A stretch of DNA of 64,000 nt from NCBI RefSeq assembly GCF_000340215.1, contig NW_006921536.1:934446-998445 (forward strand). Direction: 5' to 3'. Under the pieces are notes generated by a model. It did not search any database, was not told the DNA's origin, and worked only from the letters and a program-made list of their open reading frames with translations. Shown here one piece after another: positions 55,486 through 64,000 of the stretch (the first letter of the stretch is position 1; each line of letters starts with the position of its first letter). The stretch is from Pseudocercospora fijiensis CIRAD86. Taxonomy: Eukaryota > Ascomycota > Dothideomycetes > Mycosphaerellales > Mycosphaerellaceae. A program made the translations under genes and the position numbers.

Positions 55486-55971
55486 GGCAGATGCTCCATT
55501 GCCATGTATTGACACTGCGTGCTTTCGTTAGCACGGCACGAAAGCCCAATGCTCCATCGCTTGCTGGGTCACTCTCTTGGTCTCTTTCAGGGATCTGGTA
55601 TCACAGTTGTTCTTGATCCGAGGATATTAATGAGCATCGATAATTTCCCAACCGGCATTTCGATCAATGTTGCATCATGATCTGGAAGACATTCATCAGA
55701 GCCGAAGCTGAACTGCCATTATTCGCCAAGCGATCACTCCCTGTCACGAGGTACGGCATATCGCACATCCCAGCTCCATCCATGTCATAGCCATGGCTTT
55801 CCGGAGCCTATTCTGTTGGCCTATTCTTGGACGAAAGTTGTCAGTGGCAACAACAACAATGGGAAGATATAAGCAGTCCTCGAATCGCAATCGACCAAGA
55901 TCGAATAAATCTATGACCGCGAGCGCCCAACTCCACAGATCTCAAACTAGAAACCGAAACCCACAGCCATC
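55486..55971. other. Intergenic, upstream of the secreted protein gene
   Basis: Unmutated sequence. Short AT-rich stretch near 55865-55910. No other feature recognised. Confidence 0.5.
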
Positions 55972-56376
55972 ATGCTTTCCAAATTCCTAACCCTTCTGAC
56001 CCTCACAACGCTCTCCCTCGCCCAAAACAATTTAGACACTAGTCTCCACGTCACAAGCACGCAATGGCACGTCCAGGCCTACGACTCCTCTCCAGTGAAT
56101 AATACCTGCACCGGAAACATGGTGATAGATATCGGAAGCGGAGAGTCTTCCGGCTGTGTCCAGCCCTCGGGAACACTTGGAGCAAAATGTTATATTGCTT
56201 TTACGAAAGATGGGAGTACGTGTACTTTGACCGCGTATAGGGGAGATCCGAAGAGTAATGTTGGAGATTCGAGTTGTATGAGCGATCGAACGAGTGCGAA
56301 ATTCACGTTTGATGGACCCGCCGAGCAGGTTTTCTGGACTAGTTACTCGGCGAAGAGTTTGAAAGTCATATGTTGA
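55972..56376 (+). CDS. Small secreted cysteine-rich protein (effector-like)
   Basis: 134 codons, one exon. A clear signal peptide (MLSKFLTLLTLTTLSLAQ) is followed by a mature protein of about 117 aa with six cysteines (NTC, SGC, AKC, STC, SSC, VIC), consistent with three disulfides. The C-terminus ends on the last Cys. The mature part reads HVTSTQWHVQAYDSSPVNNT, then FTFDGPAEQVFWTSYSAKSL. No family recognised. Size, secretion signal and even Cys number are typical of fungal apoplastic effectors or cell-wall proteins; the role is inferred only. It lies 2.1 kb from the Mutator-type element. Confidence 0.78.
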   Translation: MLSKFLTLLTLTTLSLAQNNLDTSLHVTSTQWHVQAYDSSPVNNTCTGNMVIDIGSGESSGCVQPSGTLGAKCYIAFTKDGSTCTLTAYRGDPKSNVGDSSCMSDRTSAKFTFDGPAEQVFWTSYSAKSLKVIC

Positions 56377-56786
56377 GTTGGTTGGCGGGGAGGGAGGTGG
56401 CGAGTGAATGTCGAGGCTTGGAATGAGACGGCGGAATTGTTTATGCGCGTGGGCCTATTCAGAGCCTAGGACCCAAGTCGCAGAATTACAAGAAGAATTG
56501 AGTGCTAGCAGGTACCTACTGCTGTAAGGCAGTGTAAGCAACTGTAGAGCACTACGGATAATGCGACGTATTCGTCGAAGAGGCCAAGTGGAATTCTGAG
56601 CATGGGAGCTTACTTTACTTTGACTTCTACTGTAGAACTATCCAAAAATCACAAATACATACGCCGGAAGAATGCCAAGATTCGATACCGCCACCACAAC
56701 CACTCCCACGAAATGAAAAAGACGCCGCCAAGACCCCATACCACCACAATCACTTCCAAAAGCCATCACACACATCCACACTCTCC
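56377..56786. other. Intergenic between two convergent genes
   Basis: Ordinary sequence, CA-rich (CCACAC-type) from about 56690. No feature recognised. Confidence 0.5.
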
Positions 56787-58022
56787 TCAAAGCCCCTCCA
56801 TATCCCTCCTCACCCTCTCAACCTCTCCCTCCAAATCCATCCCACTCCACTCAACCCCAAAATCAAGACCATGGAACCTATCCTCAACCTCTGACCTCGG
56901 ACTTTCAAGTTGATACTCATAGTCCGCCACATTAGAACCCCTAAAGAGACTCGCCTGACTAGAAGCATAGACGGCAACCGTAGAGCCCCTCAAACTAGAC
57001 TCACGATCCGGAACCTGAGGCGGATTCTGATCTCGCATCGGAGTGTCAGAGCGAAGAGTAGCCGCTCCCTGCCTCTGATTCTCCAACTCCATTCTCTGAG
57101 CGCTGGAAAATCGAACTTGTTGGGGAGCGCGAGCGATTCCGTTGGCTTCGGTCCCGAGAGGCATGCGTGCCGTTTCACGCATCTTGCGTTTGGGATGAGA
57201 GTGGCGATAAGGCAGGGTGTCGGTGCTGCTGTATTCGTCTGGTCCGTCCATGTGCCTTACATTTGCAGATAGCGTTGCCTCATGTCGATTGGCTTGATAG
57301 GCTGCGTGTTCCTTTTCGTCTGCTTGGGGTTGCTGTGGCTGCGTCACGTCGTCGCTCGAGAGGAGTGCATGTCTTGCGAGGTTACGCTGCTTCGACTGCT
57401 TGGAGCACGTGAAGCATGGCAGGCATCCATCAGGCTCAATCGCCTCTTGTGGGCCGTAGTTGGCAGCAGATTTGGGGAAGCAGCGTCGCTTCAAGACCTG
57501 GTAGATCTTGCAACCCCCGGTGATGATGGCTTCACGCGCCGTGCTTCGATCGTGGTTGCTCCTGACACTCTTGCTGGACCTTTTATTTCCAGACTCCTCA
57601 GCGTCACTGGCCGGCTTGTTGTCGCAGACATCACCGTTATGATCCGAAGGTGGAATGTTGATAGCGTGCCTTGATCGCAGTGGGAGGTCGAAAATTGTTG
57701 AGCCTTCTTGTATGTCATTCTGCACAGGATTGAACGCCTCGTCATATAGCAGCCATTCACCGATTTCGCTGACTGCCGAAGACTGGCTTCTTTCTGAGCT
57801 TCCCGACTTCTCCGAGAACGCAGTTGTCTCTGGCATCGGCGACATGCTGTAGTTCAGAACTCGGACGGAGTAAGAAGGTCGAGAAATGGGGTGAACGGAA
57901 GCGATGGCATCGAGTGTTCGACGAGGAATTATAGTCGCCATGCCCGCAATCGAGTGTCGGCGCATGACCGGTGGTGCAGACATCTTATACATCTCGGCAG
58001 ATATGTTGGAAGCAGTTCTCAC
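56787..58022 (-). CDS. Hypothetical protein, 411 aa
   Basis: A single long frame with normal codon use. The deduced protein is hydrophilic, rich in Ser, Arg and Pro, probably largely disordered. A central Cys cluster (GCKIYQVLKRRCFPKS, then GCLPCFTCSKQSKQRN) might be a metal or lipidation site. The tail is acidic (SPRSEVEDRFHGLDFGVEWS). No signal peptide or membrane segment. No family recognised. The length of the frame and the biased composition support a real gene, but introns or the start could differ. Confidence 0.6.
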   Translation of the reverse strand: MRTASNISAEMYKMSAPPVMRRHSIAGMATIIPRRTLDAIASVHPISRPSYSVRVLNYSMSPMPETTAFSEKSGSSERSQSSAVSEIGEWLLYDEAFNPVQNDIQEGSTIFDLPLRSRHAINIPPSDHNGDVCDNKPASDAEESGNKRSSKSVRSNHDRSTAREAIITGGCKIYQVLKRRCFPKSAANYGPQEAIEPDGCLPCFTCSKQSKQRNLARHALLSSDDVTQPQQPQADEKEHAAYQANRHEATLSANVRHMDGPDEYSSTDTLPYRHSHPKRKMRETARMPLGTEANGIARAPQQVRFSSAQRMELENQRQGAATLRSDTPMRDQNPPQVPDRESSLRGSTVAVYASSQASLFRGSNVADYEYQLESPRSEVEDRFHGLDFGVEWSGMDLEGEVERVRRDMEGL

Positions 58023-58446
58023 AGACGAGTCTTGGATCTCACTTCTTTTTTTGCAGTTTCCGTGGCACGAATGAAGAAGAAGAATGTCAGTTCTCGCGAG
58101 CGAGCGAGGAAGAGATATACAAATGTCGACGGGGACGCGAAAATCGGTGTGCGTGGCCTTTTCTTAGAGCTGGTAAGCTTGTCAGTATTGAGAAACATCA
58201 AGTCCACTGGGAAGGCTTCAAGCCATCCGCATCGGGGATAGCAATGAAACATTCAATCCCCATAATGGTCGTCTAAAGTCGCTGACGTTTATATCAAATT
58301 CAACTGCATGCATTCCAAGCCAACTTGACTATGGCGAGGGCGCCGGCCGTTCGCGTTCAATTCTGCTTCCGAAACCTTTCAATGCAAGGTCTTCTGGTAT
58401 CGCTGCTGGTGGCTATGTCAGATGCACTCGCAGGACATCAGCCGAC
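58023..58446. other. Intergenic between hypothetical gene and cofilin
   Basis: Upstream side of the hypothetical gene and 3' side of cofilin. A T-rich run at about 58046-58053. Nothing else is seen. Confidence 0.5.
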
Positions 58447-59113
58447 TCAGCGTCCCTTGGACACCTTGGAAATGATCGTGTCATGTTCGATGTCATCTGG
58501 GTCATTGGCCTGGACGTCAGCGGCAAGACCGTTGAGGGCACGCTTCAGAGCCTCCTTGGAAGAGGAGTACATCATGCGTGGCTGATAGGAAGTGTCAGTG
58601 ATTGAACCGCATCGCGTTCATGTCAGGACTCACGTATTGCGGCGCATCATCTGGCACCCACGAGATAAAGGTGATCTTGCTGCGCTTTCCATCGCCGCCC
58701 TCTGCGTCGTACTCGACGTCAAAAACCGCGTATCTGCCACCGATTCCCTCCTCGCCGCGCTTGTTCTTGCTCTTGGCGTCGATAAGCTTCTGTCGGAACT
58801 TGCTGTAGTCTGGGTCTTCGCTGGTCTCCTCCACAACAATCTCCTTCCAGTCATCGGAAATCTTGTAAATGATCCACTTGGTCTTCTTGCCCAGCTTCAG
58901 CTCGTTGAAGGCTGTGATGCACTCAGGTGCGACCGAAACGCTGGAGGTGTGTTAGAATGTGGGTAGGCGTTGGGGACGAGGTCTGCGATATCGCTCGAGT
59001 GCGGGAGTACGGCGCGACTGGTAACGTACCCAGATGAGGCCTGTCAATCAGATGTCAGTACAACTACTCAGTACAACTACCGCATCTGAGCCCATTGAAT
59101 GTGTACTCACCAT
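58447..59113 (-). CDS. COF1: Cofilin (actin-depolymerising factor)
   Basis: Severs and depolymerises actin filaments at cortical patches. Four exons: 59111-59113 (just ATG), 59030-59040 (11 nt), 58634-58940 and 58447-58581. Introns all have GT-AG borders, and phases add up to 151 codons plus stop. The protein starts MASSGVSVAPECITAFNELK, with the N-terminal Ser region typical of cofilin phospho-regulation. It continues LGKKTKWIIYKISDDWKEIV, GIGGRYAVFDVEYDAEGGDG, the actin-binding helix block KRSKITFISWVPDDAPQY and PRMMYSSSKEALKRALNGLA, and ends DTIISKVSKGR. The split ATG and tiny second exon are common in fungal cofilin genes and easily missed. Confidence 0.95.
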
Positions 59114-60053
59114 GATTGAGGTTCAGCAGATGTAGCAGGCAGGTGCGTCCAAGATGCTGGAGCGAAGAGTTAGCCAACTTTTGTTGGTTGGGATCACAGC
59201 TGAGAAGGCTGTTATGTTGCCGCCTTCGACGGAGGCTTGGCCTTACCGGGGCTTTCTGTGTTTGTAGGCAGCGAGACACGAGGCTTGCGCGGCCGACTAT
59301 TTCCAGATCGTTTGACCTGTGAGGTTGAGTTGTGACTGCTGTGTAGTTGCCCGCCGCGACGGAGGGGCTCTGGTTGGAGGAAGTGACGACCCTTGACCCC
59401 ACTCTTTTATTAGTTGTAGCCTGAGGCAAGAACATGTTTCATTCACTTCGCCAAGTTTGTTTCTGTCTTGTGACTGAGCTGTTAGTGAACGCACGTTCCC
59501 TGTGACGACTTCCAGCCGGCATGATTGCATCCAAAGTGGCAATACTTCTGCTCGAATTTGACCAATAGAATACTGTGGATAACGAAAACTTCAGAATCCA
59601 GTTCGTCCTCGCTGTCGCTTCGTCTCGGGCCATTTTGTCTGCATCACAATGAGGCATAACGGTGGCAGGAGCAATCATTGCGGCGGCGGTGTCATCCATA
59701 CGCGAAAGCGGCCAATTCGTCCTCCAGCTTGGCAGTGATGGACAACAACCACGTCCTACGAGAGCCTTGGCCGACTTTCCGGACTTTGTTTACCTCAGCT
59801 TGTCACAAAGTTGCATAAAATCCAATGCATAACTCGAACAATACCAGCCTGATCACAGCTCAAATGGGTCGATTGAGTTATGCTGCGAGAGATCAGCATT
59901 TGTAATGACAGAGAGGGCAAGCTAGATCCTGAGAGCTAGCAACGCCCTGAGAGATCATACTAGCCCTCTCCAGGTAGGAAGGATGTATATTCTGCTCGAA
60001 TCCCCTCTCTCGTCTGGCATCACTCACACAGTCTGCTATCTGATACCACAGCC
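59114..60053. other. Intergenic, 5' side of cofilin and of the NmrA-like gene
   Basis: Ordinary unmutated DNA containing the divergent promoters. No coding frame with family features. Probably includes the cofilin 5' UTR. No RNA gene recognised. Confidence 0.5.
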
Positions 60054-61120
60054 ATGTCTTCCGACCAGAAACTCCTCGTCATCATCGGCATCACAGGCCA
60101 ACAAGGCGGCTCCGTTGCCAAAGTCTTCTCAAAACTCGAACCATCCTGGCGAATCCGAGGCATAACCCGCAACCTATCCTCTGCTGCTTCGCAATTCCTT
60201 CTCAGGAACATCCTTCCATCGAGCTCGCAGCCGGCGACCTCAACAACCAAGCGTCTTTGGAATCGGCCTTCCAAGACGCAGACGCAATCTTCTCCGCCAC
60301 AGATTTCTGGTCCCAATTCAAATCCTCAGGCTCCTACACCTTTGAAACCGAAAAAGACATCCCACCAAACATCCAAGCCTTCAATTCCGAACTCCAACAA
60401 GGAAAGAACATAGTCCACGCCGCAGCAACCGCACACTCCCGCAAACCTCTCCATAGATTCATCCTCTCCACCCTCTCGGACACCAAAAAATTCTCAAGAG
60501 GCACAATAACAGAAAACTACCATTTCGACTCCAAAGCCACCTACACCGCATACCTGAAGTCCCACCACCCGGACCTCGCCTCAGTCTCTTCATACTTACA
60601 AATCGGATGGTACCTATCCAACATCTGGGCCTGGCCAATCTGGACACCGCAGAAAAACCACCCTTCAGATCCGACTTCGAATATCTACATCTACCCAACA
60701 ACCCACCTCACCTCCTCAACATCCCATCCAATCCCCTACGTCAATCCACCAAACGACACGGGCCACTTCGTCCGCGACTTATTCACATCCCCACTCTCCC
60801 CTCCCGCAACGAACATGTTGGGATCCTGTTGGAAGACTTCTCAAGAAACTTTCGCGGAGACGTGGGCTAGGGTTTTGGGTGTGGAGATTGAAATCGAGGG
60901 TTTGAGTTTAGAGAAAGTTGTGGCTTCGGGTGTGCCGGAATGGTTGGCGAGAGAGGTTATGGCTAGTGGAGAGTATGCTGATAAGTTTGGGTGGGATGGT
61001 GGGGAGGAAGGAGTGAAGAGTCCGGAGGAGGCGGGAGTTGAGATGAGTAGGTTGACGAATGTGGAGGAGTGGATTCGGGGACAGGATTGGAGTTCGATTG
61101 GGATTGGGAAGAAGGACTAG
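60054..61120 (+). pseudogene. NmrA-like NAD(P)-binding protein with a frameshift
   Basis: NmrA-family proteins are Rossmann-fold redox sensors or reductases. The N-terminus has the nucleotide motif GITGQQGGSVAKVF (residues 12-25) and reads to RGITRNLSSAASQ in one frame. From about 60210 the protein continues in another frame with EHPSIELAAGDLNNQASLES and AFQDADAIFSATDFWSQFKS through to ETWARVLGVEIEIEG and a stop at 61120. No GT-AG intron joins the two, so a one-base deletion near 60195-60215 is the simple reading. Either the gene is broken or the assembly has an error. The family length (about 330 aa) is otherwise complete. Neighbours give no pathway. Confidence 0.75.
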
Positions 61121-61294
61121 AAGGTTGGTCAGTGGTTTGGTTCTTTGCTAGGTTAGTGCAATGAGGCATTGAGGTGTGTGTGGAAAGTGTTTGAGACGAT
61201 CCAATCCAAGTACACATGATCATGATCCCATCTCTTTGACCTCTTTATCCCAACCCATGGTATCCTAAACGCCTTACTCTCAATGGGAGACGAG

Positions 61295-63346
61295 CTACGA
61301 GCTCTGATCTCCATGCCCGCCATTATGCCTGCTGGACGATGAAGTGCCGCCAGGATCAAGTAGCAGATGTGGTTTGAGAAAGTGCTCGTCGAGACGGTTG
61401 AACAAATCCCCTGCATCTTGCGTTGTTGCATTCAGGATCTGCGTGAAAGCGGCTCTGGGGTTCAGGGCAGCAAGTCGACCGCCTTCGCTGTGCTGTGTAC
61501 TGCCGCTTTCGGGATATGGGTTGTCGATATTCCTCGATGGTGTTCCCCGTCTCGCATCAGGTGGTAGGTCGAGGTCATCGTCACTCACTGTGCTCTCATC
61601 TTCTTGCACCAGCAATCCTTGCTCTGCTTGGCTTTGCTGATCATCCCGCCTCACGCGTGAGCTGTTCCTTCGATCAAGTCCAGGCGGAGTGCTTGTGTGT
61701 CCTCCGCCACCACTGTAGCTCGATGTGTCAGCTCTGCTCCGGTGACGACCAACATTTCCCAGGCCAATCCCGCCATTACCCACACCGACGCTGCTGCTTT
61801 TCGGGGTGTGTCCAAATGCAGCACCATTCCTTCTTGCATATCCGCCTTGCGGCACAGGTTCGATGTCAAACTCGTCATCGCTGTCTATTTCTTCCACCAC
61901 CCCTGTGCGAATATTAAGAATTTCTAACATGCGTGCTGTTGTGCCACCGAAGATGATTACGGTCAATACGACCGTGACGAGCACTGTGGCTCGCAGTGCA
62001 GCGCCATCTTTGCCGCTCAGACCGGCGGCAAGTGCAACACCGACAGCTCCTCTTAGACCAGCCCAGAAAAGCATGATCTTCCAATTGTTTGGTATTTCTT
62101 CTGCCAACGTCTCTTGCCCTCTTCGCCTCGCTCTGTATCTGATGAACCAATTGATTGCTGCGCTCAACGGGAACACCGCACACCATCGTGCCACGCAGAT
62201 GCCTATCAGGGTGACGAGGATGAATAGTGGCTTGTACTCGAGCGTTCGTTCGGTGAAGAGCGATAATCCCAAGTAGATGAAGATGAAATTCTCGGTCAGC
62301 TGCGCCATGAGTGAGAAGGTAAATTTGGTCGTCAGTTGTGTTCGGCGCGACATATTGTGGTAGGCGTAGTGCTTGAGGCAGATACCGCAGAAAAGTAGAG
62401 ACACGATACCTGTCCGACGTCAGTATATGCAGCACGCACCATGTTTGAACGACGTACCACTCATATGAATAGCATTAGCAAAGAAATACGAAGCATATGC
62501 GATCAAGAAGACCAGACAGCTTTCAATCTTCGGATCGCGCCGAACGTGGGTGAACTTCAGTAGCAAACTTGTGCCGAGTCCTATCACGAGCCCAAGCGCC
62601 AAACTGCCAAAGAAGACCAGCAAGAAGACTCCAATACTTTCGAACAAGCTGAGTATGGTGAGCTTTCCAGCTTCTTCTCCCGCCTTGTACTTCTGCGCCG
62701 TTTCGAACAGCACGATAGCAATGGCATCGTTCAAAATGCTCTCGCCGAATATGACAGTGTAGAGCTTCGGATCGACTTTGTAGGTATTGAATATTGCCAG
62801 GATCGTCACAGGATCGGTAGCTGAGAGTGTTGCGCCAACAGACATAGCATCGACGAAAGAAATATCCAGACCCTCCAGAGGTATGCGCGTCCATAACCAG
62901 AGAATTATCCCGAGTACAAGCGCAGATATAAAGGTTCCGGCAAAGGCGAAGGTCAGAATACTGCCGATGTTGCGGAAGAAGTTTCCTTGGTGCAACTCAT
63001 ATCCGCTGGCCAGAATGATGGGCGGCAGTAGCAGGTTGAAGAAGAACTGGTAGTCGAAGGTGACGACGTCCAGCACGCTGTTCACGCTCGTCAAACGGAG
63101 GATAAGTCCAATGACCATTCCCGCGAAGATTGACACGACAGTCTCGTGCACGGCCTGGATCTTTCTGCTTCTGAGGAAGTAACTGGTGAAAAAGGCCAGG
63201 ACCAGCAGACAGATCAGGATCAAGAGTGCCCATGACGAGTATATTTCCTTCTGCCCTGCTTCAGGGTCTTCTTCGTCGTCTGAGTCGGATGTCTGTCGCG
63301 CAGCCAGCTGTATGGCATTGCGCGCGACGAAGTGGGAGAAACCCAT
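61295..63346 (-). CDS. NHX1: Endosomal/vacuolar Na+(K+)/H+ exchanger (NHX type)
   Basis: A CPA1-family antiporter that swaps luminal protons for Na+ or K+ and so sets vesicle pH and ion load. Exon 1 is 62458-63346 and exon 2 is 61295-62409. The 48-nt intron (GTACGT...ACAG) restores NAIHMSGIVSLLFCGI, and total coding is exactly 668 codons. About 11-12 membrane segments are visible. Family motifs: FFNLLLPPIILASGYELHQG (amiloride region), SVGATLSATDPVTILAIF, the transport Asp/Asn block FGESILNDAIAIVLFE, and GLRGAVGVALAAGL. A 210-residue cytosolic C-terminal tail is Ser/Gly/Asp-rich (EEIDSDDEFDIEPVPQGGYA). The start is the ATG before SHFVARNAIQLAARQTSDSD. Confidence 0.95.
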
Positions 63347-63460
63347 ACTGGTAGCTGGTGCTGGCTATCGCATTGCTCGGTGATGGGCTCGCAGTAACTT
63401 CGGCTGCGACTGCGATGGATTGCGGAGAGCGAGGAAAGTACAGTATGGGGTGGTGCGCGA

Positions 63461-63510
63461 TTGGAGGCGGGGGCGGAGGCGGAGGCGGAGGCGGAGGCGG
63501 AGGCGGAAGC
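63461..63510 (+). repeat. GGCGGA hexanucleotide repeat upstream of NHX1
   Basis: About seven units of GGAGGC/GGCGGA, 115-165 bp upstream of the exchanger start; probably 5' UTR or promoter. Confidence 0.75.
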
Positions 63511-63779
63511 GACTGGTAACAGGACCTCAAGCGCGATAACTCGAAGCTGCTTTATCGCCGGGTGGTCGTCGTGGTTGCTGTTGCTGTTGCTGTGGTTGAT
63601 CAAGCTTGCGTTGCCTGGTCTGGTCTCGAGAACTGCCGGCTAGCTTTCTAGCTTTAGGTTCGCGGAGTTCGCCTTTAACGTGCAGACGGTACGGTACGGT
63701 CCCTGCCGCGCTGCAGCCCTATTATAGAAGGGTTTCGCAACTCGGCGAGTACGCCGCTCCACGCTTAGATAGGAAGCCA

Positions 63780-64000
63780 AGAAGGCCTAATCTAGCAGTA
63801 GACAGTGCACTGCACTAACTATGTTTGCGAGGCCGCTCTAGCGCTAGAGCGGCCTATTTAACCGCTTGAATAGGTCGCTAAGTAAGTAAATATAGTATAG
63901 CGTACTAGAATAACCTAGTAGCTCCGACCGTAGGCCTTTTACGACTTTATCGCGTACGCGTCTTCTTATAGTATTAGATACTAAATGTTATCGTTCTTAT
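63780..64000. repeat. RIP-mutated repeat running off the window, with a 26-bp palindrome
   Basis: From about 63840 the composition is again TpA-rich and CpA/TpG-poor. A perfect 26-bp palindrome, AGGCCGCTCTAGC plus its reverse complement, spans 63830-63855 at the border and may be the end of a transposon. Confidence 0.6.

Overview
This window comes from a filamentous ascomycete, most likely a plant-associated Dothideomycete; the class is my inference. Genes carry short GT-AG introns of 48-115 nt. The gene set is fungal: indoleamine 2,3-dioxygenase, kynureninase, Get5, CWC27, cofilin, NHX-type exchanger, NmrA-like and S1/P1 nuclease. Nearly 44 kb of repeats carry the footprint of RIP (repeat-induced point mutation): CpA and TpG are almost absent, TpA is enriched and CpG is kept.

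Layout. 1-6.9 kb is a gene-dense left arm: a fungal transcription factor cut by the window start, a head-to-head kynurenine-pathway pair (indoleamine 2,3-dioxygenase and kynureninase) sharing a 339-bp promoter region, and an acetoacetate-decarboxylase-like gene. About 7.0-36.6 kb is RIP-degraded repeat DNA. It holds tandem arrays, a dispersed decamer motif, several RIP-broken reading frames and one well-bounded Tc1/mariner-type element (32486-35891). A 0.9-kb island of unmutated DNA at 36.6-37.5 kb carries a MYND zinc-finger gene and a truncated gene tail. 37508-50650 is a pogo-type transposon split by a 9952-bp hAT-type transposon (38598-48549, 20-bp perfect terminal repeats, 8-bp target duplication). 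50.6-63.4 kb is a gene-dense right arm: S1/P1 nuclease, Get5, a Mutator-type mini-element, CWC27, a small secreted cysteine-rich protein, a hypothetical gene, cofilin, a frameshifted NmrA-like gene and a Na+/H+ exchanger. Another RIP-mutated repeat starts near 63.8 kb.

The most unusual object is the hAT element. Besides its own RIP-broken transposase it carries two histone H3-like genes on the minus strand (39909-40482 and 42253-42846), a basic protein of unknown function, and at least two more degraded frames. In the first H3 gene the in-frame stops fall mainly at the glutamines that are invariant in H3, as C-to-T change of CAG/CAA predicts. The element also contains 13 clusters of a GCCGGC palindrome. 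Five of these lie inside introns whose borders restore the reading frame exactly. I know of no described hAT transposon with H3 cargo or with introns marked this way.

All introns, frames and repeat ends were read by eye from the sequence. Family names rest on motifs I recognise; no searches were run.
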